This document shows positions 1 to 11,810 of a DNA stretch of 64,000 nt, one piece after another. Below the pieces are notes generated by a model. That model did no database searches. It worked only from the letters and a program-made list of their open reading frames with translations, and was not told the DNA's origin. The DNA is from Archilochus colubris (Eukaryota; Chordata; Aves; Apodiformes; Trochilidae): contig CM041084.1 in the NCBI GenBank assembly GCA_023079485.1, positions 131,452,792 to 131,516,791 on the forward strand, in the 5' to 3' direction. Position numbers and translations under genes: made by a program. Each line of letters begins with the position of its first letter. Position 1 is the stretch's first letter.

Positions 1-1914
1 TTTTGTTGCTGCAGCCAATGAGATAATATTGCAACATTTTTAGCATTGCTTGTATTACATCTATTACCAGAGATGTGGAAATTTTAGGCAAATTAAAAAA
101 CCCTGACTTTTATAGTTTTAGCTATGCAAACTACACAGACTTTCTTGAAAGTTCATGAACTAAATGGATGCATAAAGAACCCCATATATTTCTAGTTAAC
201 ATTAATTGTTCTTATTTAAATGTTAGCTGCATAGTATGAACTTGAAATAACTATGTGGTGACACTGTATCAACTTAAAATAGGTCCTGTGCATAGAATAC
301 AACCTTTATTTTTTTAGTGCATGTTATTATTAATCCCTTTGGAACCAAAAAAGTATTCCTGATGATGTTCATCTTGCATATATCTCACTTGTCAGCTAGA
401 TGGTTGTTAGTAATACATGATTAGGACATAACTGATGATGGATTGTCTTGGAAGCAGGTAGTCAGTTGAAAAAGGCTGCATGTTTGGACTCATACACATA
501 GGAAAACTTTTAATTTAGAGAAAGGACCATTTTGGTCGGGTTTCATCATATATGTAATAGAACCTGAGCAATTACTGCATCAAGAAAGTGAGACTGAAAT
601 ACAACATATTTAGAAATGTATCAAATAGTGACTTAAAATTGTGCTTTGCTGCTATTGTCAGTAAAACATTTCGGTATTCAGAAAAACCTCACTGTTTTCA
701 CTAATTTGTAGCCTCTCCCCCAACTTCTGTTCCTCAAAACCAGTTTTTTTTTCATTCTATATCAATACTGTTCTTTTATATATGTTAGGAAACAAGCCCA
801 GGCTTCCAACCCAGATGGCACTTGTATTAACTACAGAGCAATCTTTTACTATCTTCTCATTCCTAGCTATTTTTTTTCTCCATTGGGATGACTGCTTGGT
901 GCAGCCATAATGGGCCTAGCCACAAACAAAAAAAAAAATATATGTACGTTTTGGATGAACAAGGAGTTAAAGAGGAAATGAACCAACTTCACAGTGAAAA
1001 AACTCCTGAATGCTGTCTGCATCTCATGTAAATGGATAAGATTTAAATCATGCTATCAGTGTGTTGTTTCTGCAGCTGGGACAAGCACGATCTTTTCTCT
1101 GTGCATCTTTTGTTCTCCATGAAGGTCACTTCTTAAAGTAATAATTCAACTGTGACTAAGGATCATGAGATCTTGGGGGGGAATAGGCCAGATAAGTTAA
1201 ATAGAATCTGGAATGTTTGATACAGGCAAGCAGTGCCACAAAGAGGGCTGGCAGAGCTGTGATAGATGAACCCTCTCTGCCTCACTTGTATCAGTAAGAA
1301 ATGATTCTGCTTTGCCTAAAAGTATTAAACAATTTTAAATAGGAGAGAGCATTCAATACCTACACAGGACTATTGCATTTTTTTTCAGGAATGGAAATGA
1401 GAAAAATTTTGGGTGCAGCCACAGATATTCTGAACTTTCTTTTGATCCTAGAAGTTGAAGATTGGACTTCCTAGTAGTATTTATATTCAGGCCCAATAGA
1501 CATATTCAGCCCTGTATAGACAGGGCTTTAGAAAGTAGTTTTCTGTTACTCTTGGCTAAAATAGTATTGTAATTAACTGAGATGCTAGAATTGTCTCTAA
1601 AATAGTGAATTTAAATGTCTATATGAGTCACAAAGCAAAAATAAAATTAGTAATTGGCTGGGTCTTGTGAGTTTTATTTTAAGCTATTTAGGAGTTGAGG
1701 AAATAAGATAGGATCTCTTATGGATATCCTCATAGAGAAGACTAGAAAAGAGCAAACACAGAATCCTCCTTTAAAAAATGGGGGTGGCTTAGGTGGAAGA
1801 AGAGCTGGCCTATTAGCAATGAATCAACGCACCTTAATTCCCAGAAAAACTGGAAGAAATATGCAAGTTCTTGTAAATATCCAGAAGATAAAAAAGAAAT
1901 AAAAAAAAAAGATA

Positions 1915-3232
1915 ATGTGGCTTCATCAAGAAAAAAATCATGTCAAAAAATCTAATTGAATTCTGCCAAAGGTATCACATTCAGTAGACAGAGAAGTGGA
2001 AATACATAACATATATTGACTTGAAGACGGCTTTAATATCATCCTCCAGAACATATTCCTAGGCAAAATGGGGCAAATGATAAAGCTGGTACAGAATAGT
2101 AAGACATACCAATGAGCAATAGTCAGAAAGTTTAATTTAGTGTATATGTATGTATGGTTTTCTGTCTAAATGGAAAGATGTATCAAATGAAATTTTGCTG
2201 AAGCTGTTGAGCACATTCAGGAATGATGGGGTAGGGTATGTTTACAGGCGTGTTAAAAGGCAGGTTTAAAATTCTTTTGACAAATTAGAGATATGGTGTA
2301 AAACTATTGAATGATATTGGTGACATGGATGGTGGCACTGAGTGCACCCTCAGCAAGTTCCCTGATGTCACCAAGCTGTGTGGTGTGGCTGACACCCTGG
2401 AGGGAAGGGATGCAATCCAGAGGGACCTTGACAGGCTGGAGAGGTGGCACCATGCCAACCTCATGAAGTTCAACAAGACCAAGTGCAAGATCCTGCATCT
2501 GGGTCGAGGCAATCCCAAGCACTGATACAGGCTGGGCAGTGACTGGCTTGAGAGCAGCCCTGAGGAAAAGGACTTGGGGGTGCTGGTGGATGAGAAGCTC
2601 AACATGGGCCATCAGTGTACATGTGAATCCCAGAAAGCTAAATGTATCCTGGGCTGCATCAAGAGAAGTGTGGCCAGCAGGCTGAGGGATGTGATTCTCC
2701 CCCTCTACTCTGCTCTCGTGAGACCCCACCTGGAGTACTGCAGTTCTGGAGCCCCTGTTATAGAAGGGACATGGACGTGCTGGAATGTGTCCAGAGAAGG
2801 GCCACAAGGATGATCAGAGGGCTGGAGCATCTATCCTATGAGGACAGACTGGGAGAGTTGAGGTTATTCAGTCTGGAGAGGAGAAGGCTCTGAGGAGACC
2901 TTATGGTAGCCTTCCAGTATCTGAAGGGGCCTACAAGAAATCTGGTGATGGACTTTTTAGGATGTCAGGTAGTGATAGGACTGGGGGGAATGGATTCAAA
3001 CTAGAGGAGGGGAGATTTAGATTGGAAGTTAGGAAGTTCTTCACCATGAGGGTGGTGAGACACTGGAACAGGTTGCCCAAAGAGGTGTTGGGATTCCTGG
3101 AAGTTTGTAAGGCCAGACTGGACATGGCTCTGAGCAACCTGATCTAGTGGGAGGTGTCCCTGCCCATGGCAGGGGTGTTGGAACTAGATGAGCTTAAAGG
3201 TCCCTTCCCACCCTGAAAATTCTATGATTCTA
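1915..3232 (+). mobile_element. CR1 LINE, 3' part with decayed reverse transcriptase
   Basis: From about 2307 the sequence follows the avian CR1 consensus: RT C-terminal region (motifs like [12 protein letters not shown], then MGVLVDEKLNM, then RPHLEYC), 3' UTR, and a short tail with ATTCTATGATTCT near 3219-3232. The frame is broken by a stop near 2523 and by frameshifts near 2760-2890. Upstream, 1915-2110 weakly resembles the RT segment that reads YLDFSKAFDTVSH in CR1 proteins. Its spacing fits the same copy, so this may be one copy of about 1.3 kb, but the 1915-2300 part is uncertain. It cannot be active. Confidence 0.85.
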
Positions 3233-5865
3233 ACAAGGACATTACTCAGGAAGTACAATGTTTAGATATAATCATACATTTAAATTGAAGCTAGCAGCTG
3301 ATTAGGTAGCGATTCCCAAGTGCAGTATCTAGGCTCTAAACTGCCTTTTGTGCTGAACATGAATTTCTGTTGTTCACACGGTATGGAAAGGGTATTTGCC
3401 ATCATAGGTTGCATAAACATTACTGTCTATGTGCTACAAAACTCTGAGGTGATCCTTCAGTTCTAATTAGCACTAGTAAATGTCCAGCTGGAATGTGACC
3501 AGTTTTGAAAACTGTAGCTGAAAATAGCAGTGGATTAGTTGACAGCAGTCCAGGTGAGATCTCTAGAAAACATGCCATGAGGTGACGCTGACCAAATTTG
3601 ATAGAATTTAGGACAAAAGACTGAGGGGATTTTCAAATAAATGAAATGCTGCTGTTCTTCATGCTCATAGAAGGTGAAGGGACTGTAAGCATTGAGCTTA
3701 TATGTCAGTTTGGGAGATTCAGGCAAGATAGAAGGTGGTAGAAGGTCTAATATTTCTTACACTTTAAGGTGTTTAATACAGTTTTCTCATTTGCCCCTCA
3801 CACATGACTGTGTATGTTGAATTTGTTCTTGGGATAGATGAAGATGACTAATGAGAATAACCACCACTGAAATGCAGTAAACTCATCCTCTTATCAATGA
3901 TTTCTGCTGTTTTGAAAACTCCACTCCTTGTGCTGATTTTGGCTATGTTTTTCTTGTATAAAGTACATTATTTTTTTCTTTCCCACAGTCGCTTTAAGAA
4001 AAAAATGCATGTACCTCCTTTCTCAGAAGAAAGGGATTAGTATTTTATTCATATATGAACTTGAGAATAAATTTTAGACTTGTTTTATGTAGCATGCCTT
4101 TACTTCTCATTTATACTACTAGTGTGGATTTTAGAAAATACTGAATTAGCAAAATTTAGTTTCATACTCAGAATTCCAAATGGATATTAATGCTGCAGCT
4201 CTGCAAATGTTTTAACTGCTGAGTTTTTCAAGGGTATTTAGCATATTCTACATTTTAAATCGTAGGACCATTGACTTGGCTGTTTTTGATGCCACTTTGT
4301 ATTTAGTAATTTTCATTTATATATAGTGTCTTCATGAATGGCAGTTCTACTCATTTGAAATGCACTCTAATTGCAAACAGACACGAATGAATGCTTGTAA
4401 TTAGCTGGAAATGAGAACAATGTGTGTCTGTGTTACAATAAAGACTTTGGAGTTAAATGATCATTCAAAGCTGCATTTCAGAATTCAGTTATTAAACATT
4501 TAGAACTTCTCTTCAGAGCAGTTTGAATAACCTGTGTTTATGAAGAATGATGCTCTCAAAGGTAATTATTTCTGAAGGTAGCATTCTATTTATTCCTCTA
4601 GTGCCAGGTGTAGTTTTGCTGGAGGAAGATTGTGAGATCTGACGGAAATGAAGCTCCTTTTTTCTACCTTCACCCTAAAAGTGCCTTTAATCTATTCTGG
4701 GCAGTCTTAAGTTTCTGGAATCCAAAACTGATCACTTTTACACAGAAATAGTAAGTGTTCCAGATAATGCTTATGTCAGATAGAGGGTTCTGGGTTCTTA
4801 ATTCATTGCTAAATTTATTCCATGGAAACAGAAAACAATGGTGGTAAACTTCAGTTTCTTCTTTAAATTGCCATGCAAGAGGCATGACATCCTTTTAAGA
4901 AGTGTGGAGTCAACATTGAAGTGTTAATTGTTGTGAGTCTACTGCAGATTGATTTAATTAGAGTAAGAAGTTTAATTGGGCAATTAAAATTTTATTTGAT
5001 ATTTGGTGAAAAGGTTTAAAAGCATTCAACCTAGGTGCTTGTTTTTTCCTCTGATTTCTAGTAAGTTTTTTTGCACCTCAACTAGGAAGGCTTATCTTAG
5101 TAAAAAAAATGGAAGAAAGAAAAGATGGGCAGCAAACTGCAAGACTTGCAGTTTCAGTTATGCTTTATTCATATTTTAAAGAGTCTGTGTTACAAGTAAT
5201 AACACAAATGGAAGCTTTTCACCAATTTGGGAGTTAATCTTGAATTTTACAGAAATGTCTTCATTACTTTCAGGAACCACTGGGATGTGTTTTTGAACAA
5301 CAAGAGGAATGAAATTTAATGTTTGAACAGCTTCTCTTGATTTAATTTATGTAAGATCTCAGATGTTAATATTTAGATAGCACATGTTTTACTTTCATTG
5401 TGTGATGGGAATAGCTACACAGATCAGATTCTTACTTCATTCTTCATTCTGTGAAGCAGAGAGAGATAAAATGTAAGAAGTTTTTCTCTGGCAATGAAAT
5501 AAATTTCCTGAATAATCTGTAAAATGACACCATATAAAATTAACACCCAAAGAGGAAATAAATCTATGATGGTTTTCTTTTCACCTCTCAAGATGTAAAT
5601 GAATGGCAACAGCAAATCAGCAAAAATGAAAGATTTCTTGATAAATTGGCTATTACATATCACATATCTATGATATATGTGATTACATTTTCTATTGCTT
5701 AATAAGGAGTGGCACTGTAAAGCTCCTATCAGTAAGAATAACACTTTCCTGGATTAAAATGAAAAAAAATCTATTTAGAAGTGTTGTTACAAAATTTATA
5801 TGTACCGATAGACTCTGCATTACTGTTGTGTATCTCATTTATTTTTCTTCTGTTTTTCTTTTCCC

Positions 5866-5881
5866 TTTTTTTTTTTTTTTT
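5866..5881. repeat. T tract (16)
   Basis: A run of 16 T following a pyrimidine-rich stretch (TTCTTCTGTTTTTCTTTTCCC). No adjacent retrotransposon recognised. Confidence 0.95.
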
Positions 5882-6674
5882 CATTTCCTAGTTAAATTCT
5901 AGATTCTCATCTTGTTTTCACAGCAGAAGCTATGTTGTATTTCTTTTTTGGTAGGGAACTTGAATTTTTCATGCCTTTTAGTATGAAAAGCCTTACAGAT
6001 GAAATACTTAGACTGCCAATACCACTGGGGTAGTCATACAGAGCTTGTATGATTTGATGCAGGTCCTAAGTCTGCCCTAAAAAGGTGCTGTCTGTAATGC
6101 TGTTTTTGAAGAGGCTATAAATAAAAACAAATCCATGATATTTGTCATTTCTGTTCCTTCTATTTCCCCTGCAAGCAATACTTCTTTAGGACTGCTTGCA
6201 TTCTGGAAGAAACCAGAATCCATTTCATGCAATTAAAGGTCACAGTCTGAGAAACACTAATTTGCTTTTTGTTGAGTAGCTGTTAAGCTCTTTAGTGTAT
6301 AGGAATTTCATGTGGTGAATATACTATAGCTAATAATGTTATAAAACCCTTGCTTAAACAGGCAAATTGACATATCAAGACCTAAGTCATTACTAATAAA
6401 TTTCCAATTAATTACAGATTTTAAATGAATTATTTAATTCACCTGCTAGCAGCTGAGCCCAGAGTTGCTTGTTTCAGTGTAGCAGCTGGTGATAGTACAA
6501 GCATCTAGGGAACCACTTTCTGCAGGAGATGCTTGGAATGCCATCTACTGTTGAAGAAGCTGAAAAAACCACAGACCCAAAGTCCCTAGCAGAAACTGCC
6601 TTTTTGGAATAGTTTATTCTAAAATAAAACTCTACTGAGATTGCTATGTCTATACATTTATTACTTTTAAGGTC

Positions 6675-6691
6675 TTTTTTTTTTTTTTTTT
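6675..6691. repeat. T tract (17)
   Basis: A run of 17 T. No adjacent retrotransposed gene recognised on the opposite strand. Confidence 0.95.
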
Positions 6692-7371
6692 CAGAATATT
6701 TAGAATATACTGTGTAGAATTCGATTCCTGCAGAGGGATTAAATGTGTTTGAGTCCAGTACCATAGCTTTTGAATCAATTTTAAAGTTAGGCATTCTGCT
6801 TTGTTTTACAGATTCCCTGGGAACTTCAGTTAGTTTCAAAACATACTGAGGCATAAAAAAATAAAATCATCTTTCCAATATAGAATTAATAAACATTACA
6901 TTCAGTAATGAAAGTTGCATTCCCCACACTGTAAGAAATATAACTTTAGAATCTTTATGATTAACAACCTTTTTTTTGGAAAAACATTTTTTTAAAGAAA
7001 AATTGGTGTAGGACAACAAGTGAAATGGTATTTGATTACCTGCTACTGAATTTCACTCTGGTAAATTGGTGCATGGAGAATACAGATTTACTGAATCTTG
7101 AGTAGCCTTGTAAACTTTTATGTTATGTTTTTTACGTATGTGTATTTATGGACGTGTTATTCCTGTCAGTGATATTGGTAAATACGTGCACCTGGGTCAC
7201 TAACAGGACAATGGAACTCACAGTCATCATGTTACAGTCATCTTTATTTCCAAAAATATGGTTTAATGTGATGCAACTATTGTGGTATATTTTACACACC
7301 TTTAGACAAAACTATGTAACTAAAATATTGCTGTTGACCTAAGTGCTTTTCTAGCACTCCTGTGGTGAAAC

Positions 7372-7457
7372 TTGTTTTGTTTGTTTGTTTTTTGTTTGTT
7401 TGTTTGGTTGGTTGGTTTTTTTGTTGGGTTTTTTTTTGTTTGTTTTGTTTTGTTTTT
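7372..7457. repeat. TTTG-rich low-complexity tract
   Basis: Irregular runs of TTTG, TTGG and long T stretches over about 85 bp. On the minus strand this is a CAAA-rich tract. No element border was identified next to it. Confidence 0.9.
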
Positions 7458-7997
7458 AGTTACATGAGATATGAAATTAGAGTATTTGTGTTAAGTTTTT
7501 CATAAGATGAAAATTTTCTTTCCAACTGCTGTTACTGTTCTTAAAAACTTAGGAAAAGAAGAAAGTGAAACCAAAACCAGGCTCCATTCAAACTAACAGT
7601 AGTAAAGTAAAATATAAGAATTTCATTAGGTTTTCTTTAAAATAGATACATCCAAATAAATTCTAGCTGTCTAAAATTAATCTTTATTAGGAGGTTGGGT
7701 ACCAGTAGTATATGTAACTCACTTTTTTGACCCAAATCTCACCAGACACTTGCTATTAGGTCCTCATGATTACACAAAATTACATTTAATAACAAATCTT
7801 GTGTGACTAGTGGACAATTTTGCTTGTGTCCCTTCTTTGAAAAGAATTGTCCAATATTTCTGATTCAATTCCTACTATTTTAGGTTCATTTTTTTGTTTT
7901 CTCCATAAATCACCTGCCTGAAATACCCACATATATGCAGGATTTATGAGTTTAAAATGTATTAAACTGGAGAAAAAAGATTTTACCCAAATAAACC

Positions 7998-8024
7998 TTT
8001 TTTTTTTTTTTTTTTTTTTTTTTT
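7998..8024. repeat. T tract (27)
   Basis: The longest homopolymer in the window, 27 T. Birds have few processed pseudogenes, and none is recognisable on the minus strand downstream of it. Confidence 0.95.
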
Positions 8025-10960
8025 CCCAGTGAACGTAAATACACATGGTTTCAAAGACTAATAACCTAAAATTTTGTTGACAAGCTATCATTTTGTTAAC
8101 ACCCTGACCATCCTGAGTCCAGGCAGTTGTGCTAATTTAGTGGCCTTGAAGAAGTGTCAGCCTCCCATGTGAAGCTTTTCAGCCTGTCTCTAGCATGAGC
8201 AGTGAGATTATAAAGAAGTTGGGGATTTTCAGATTGTGTAATAGAGACAGTAGAGTGACCACAAATTGTGCAGGACAGATGACAGTGTAGCTTCTTAAAG
8301 AGAAGAAAATGGGTATGTCTAGGTTTTGGGGTTTTTTTTGAGAGAGGAATCCACTTGCAGAACAAACCAGTTAAATTCAAGGAGTTATTTACCTATATCC
8401 CCTGTCTTTGAAACTGGATTTGGAAATTTCTTCTTGTGAAGAATTATGTAATACGAGCTGCTCCTTAATGAGAGACAAATGAATAGACAAACTTTATTAA
8501 AGAAATATTTACTATGGCTTAAGGACACCTTAAAACTTGCTTGCTCTGTTTAACTCCTGAACTGGTCAGGCTTTTTATGCATCAGTTGTGTCTGTTTTGT
8601 TTTACTGCATTTTTAACATATGCTGCAAGTTACCTACTCTGATCTTGCAACTATTAAATATGGTGTCAGGGATGAACAGCTGACAACTAGTGGGTAAGTT
8701 ACCCAGAGCAGATCAGACTGGTGAAACTCCTAGTTCAAGAATGCTGATAATGTGACAACCTGAAAAAGACTTCTGGAACTATTAAGTTTGGAAGACACTT
8801 CTCTGAATGTATTTCCTTCTGTAAATGTTGTTTACACAGGGTGAATAGTGCTAGTCTTCTAGCTATTTTTATTGCCACACTGACAACTTTGCTTGATCCA
8901 AGACTTTCTATTAATTATTGCTTCATAATTTTTGCTTTTCTCAGTTTTTGTACGTGCATCATTCCCTCAGCAGCCACAAGATACCCCAGTGGGAAGCAGC
9001 TGGTATATTCCACATGGTACTAATTATAATGCTGGCGGTTGCAAATTCCCATTTAATCTGTGATAACCAAAATACTCTTTTGTTTGCTAAATATAGGAAA
9101 AAACTGCAGTAGCCCATTTTAAACAACGTGGTAGGTTTGTACGAGCACTAGATGTCTAACATTGACCTTTTAATCTCTCTTCCCTGGTCGAGGCCTCCTG
9201 CTTGCAGTTTTGGATAACCTTCAAAAGAGGGCATTGATCCATGAATTAATTATTGGAACTGCACGTAGCATAATGGCTACGATTCAATGTGTGGTACTTA
9301 CTTATTATTGCAGTTGTACCACAGTCATTTCCTCATGTGCTGATTTGTGATTTTCACACTCATTTCATGGTTTTCTATCAACAAAATAAAAGCAAAGAGT
9401 AAGTCTGACCAAGCTAGGAAACGTGTGAGGAGTTTGGAAGCTTTCCTTTGTGGAACACGTAGTATCTGCCTTACAATAGGAAACATTTTTGCCCCAAGAG
9501 TTCATATGCTACGATAATCAGAATCTGATTTACTGTGCTGCTTCTCCAGTAATCAAAGTGTACTGTAAGACCCTTCAGGTTTAGAGTTGAAAGTATAGAA
9601 ATGTTGAACACTATGTTTTCATTTGCAGTGAACAACATTTTAGTATACATTTTCTAAGAATATTAATGGCAAATTTTCACCCCAAGTCTTGTTTTTTTTC
9701 TGGAACCTTTAGTAAAACCATCCTATTTCTGGTTATCTTCTACCTGTCAGATTAGCCTTAACCTTAAAAGATGTATTATATTTATGGATGATTTTAATCT
9801 GGGGTTCATGTAGGGAGCTCATCCAGCTGGGACTGTAAAACAGGAACATGTAAAGGGCTGGGCTAATCCATAAAGTGTGAATGTTGCTTTCTTGTTTTTC
9901 TTGGATCTTTAACATCACTTTTGGTTGGACTTCTGGGATGTTTAACCTCATCAGCTTGGATCTAGATTAGGTTTTAAGTTTATTCTGTGTTACAAGTATT
10001 GTTTCTAGTCTGAGAACACAACTTCTTCACCTGCTTGTTCACTAATACCAACCTCTCAGCTACCGATGATTGAGAATTTTATGGAAACTGCTGATATTTC
10101 TCTTACAAACAGGTCAAAATTAGTAATGAAAATCACCTATGTACATCTTCAGGAAAATCTTTCCTTTGAAAAGAAATTATTTTATTGTTCAAAATAGGAT
10201 CCCTCTTAATTCAACTAGTACACTATCTTAATAAAATTTGGAGTAGTCATGTAAAAGAAATACTTTAACTGTGATTGAAATAATAACACAGAATGTTGTA
10301 GGTGAATGTCTTTATAGCATCACTAGGATTATCAGTGCGAAGAATCAATTAAAGTAGTATGTAAATGTAGTATGTAAATATTTTACATTTATCTAGTTGA
10401 AATGGCATTTATTTTTAACCACCTTAATTCTTTTCTTGGAGTTCAACATACATGATTGAACTTAATCCGTAGAGGTGCTCTCTTTCAAGAAAACATCTGA
10501 TTTTACATGTATTTGACTGCATGACTTAATTCCACTGCTTTGTGTGGCTGTGTTAGTTCACCTGTTTTGTCAAGAGTGAGTGTAAGCAAAGTTATGTATC
10601 ATGTATGCATGTCTTGACTTGTGGTGTGTGAGCAGATAGTCACTGAATACTAATCTTTTTTTAAAGTTTGCCACTTGGCACATTATTAGGATATTATTAT
10701 TATTAGAGATTTAGAAAATGAAAAGAAACAGTCCATAGCAATCTAGGAAAATGGATTAATGGAACTTGTCCTCCAAGACAGGATAGTGGAAACCTGTGAA
10801 GGAGGCAGGAGCTGATAATCTCCCCCCTTTTTCAGCACAGTCCCTGGTTAGACCAAGGCTACGGGTGTCCCCGCAGTATTTTAGGTGTAGTTATGCACTG
10901 AATGCCACTTCTGGTGAGAAAAAGTGGGAGATGGAGAGAGGAGACGAGAGGGGGATGAAC

Positions 10961-10981
10961 TATATATATATATATATATAT
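10961..10981. repeat. TA microsatellite
   Basis: About 10 units of TA directly after a GA/G-rich stretch (GGAGACGAGAGGGGGATGAA). Confidence 0.95.
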
Positions 10982-11189
10982 GTATTTCTTTAAATCCTAA
11001 TTTATTTTCAGTGCAGTTTTCCATAGGATCTTGGGGAGCAAGTTTTTCAATGTTAAAAAATATTGGTAAATTCTTTAAAAAGGTTATGATCACTTACTGT
11101 GAGAATGGGAATATATAAATTCCCAGGTACATAACAATCAAAATATTTTAAAAATGCTGAGGATCAAAATCATTTGCTTTTGCTTTCCT

Positions 11190-11810
11190 TACCAGCATCC
11201 TGTGCAGGCCTCAGCCTGGTCCATGTTGGGTCATTGTTCCGTTTTGACGTAATTTACGATTTTGGATCTACAAGAACAAAATCCAACCACCAAGGGTTGG
11301 GTGCAAGCATTGAGTGCTTACGAATAGCAGAAGCAAAGTGGCCCTTGAAGATGTGGCAAATACGTTGTGAGGCAAAAGAGAAGGAGTGGAGAGAAAAGAA
11401 TGAGAGAGAGAGAGAGAGAGGGAAGAAGGGAGGGATATCACTCCCAAATATACGTTGTGAGGCAAAAGAGAAGGAGTGGAGAGAAAAGAATGAGAGAGAG
11501 AGAGAGAGAGAGAGAGAGGGAAGAAGGGAGGGATATCACTCCCAGGCATCCAGTGATCTTTCTTTGGGATGGTGATCCACGTCCAGAGCGGGGCAAAAGT
11601 TGGGTGCAGGGTGTCGGGTCGGTGCTAAGCGGCCACAGTGATCATTTTGGTGTTCCTTATACACACCGAGGTTCCCACTGCTCCCAAGGTTGATTCAGGG
11701 CCCTTGGAACATCGCCCCTAAAGTTTCCCATTGCTCTCCAGGCTGATTCAGGCTCCAGGAATTTCTCCTCTCAGGAAGGTCCCCCTGCCCCACTGAAGAG
11801 GCTGTTGCTG
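11190..11810. other. Unclassified GC-richer insert, possibly LTR-derived
   Basis: Between AT-rich flanks sits about 600 bp of clearly GC-richer sequence that I cannot name. It contains a 90-bp tandem duplication (11361-11544) and segments such as TTGGGTGCAGGGTGTCGGGT near 11600. Read on the minus strand there is a GTATAAGG box (11655-11662) roughly 300 bp before a CACTTTGCTTCTGC block, an arrangement seen in some avian LTRs. No boundaries or target duplication could be fixed. The 133-residue open frame across it consists mainly of GA-repeat translation and is not a gene. Confidence 0.35.
11361..11544. repeat. Tandem duplication of a 90-bp unit containing a GA tract
   Basis: The unit starts at TACGTTGTGAGGCAAAAGAG, runs through AAGGAGTGGAGAGAAAAGAA, a (GA)n tract and GGAAGAAGGGAGGGATATCA to CTCCCA. 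Copy 1 is 11361-11450 and copy 2 is 11451-11544. Outside the GA tract the two copies look identical by eye. Copy 2 carries about four more GA units. Confidence 0.95.

Noticed and set aside
6474..6854. 126-residue minus-strand open frame
   Set aside because: It includes a poly-Lys stretch from the T tract at 6675-6691, has no recognisable domain and looks like chance.
7998..8024. T tract as the poly(A) tail of a processed pseudogene on the minus strand
   Set aside because: The minus-strand sequence upstream of it gives no recognisable mRNA-like copy, and CR1 does not make processed pseudogenes efficiently.
11174..11575. 133-residue Arg/Glu-rich open frame and its overlapping frames
   Set aside because: The length comes from a GA repeat and a tandem duplication, which are open in several frames on both strands. 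No splice or homology support.
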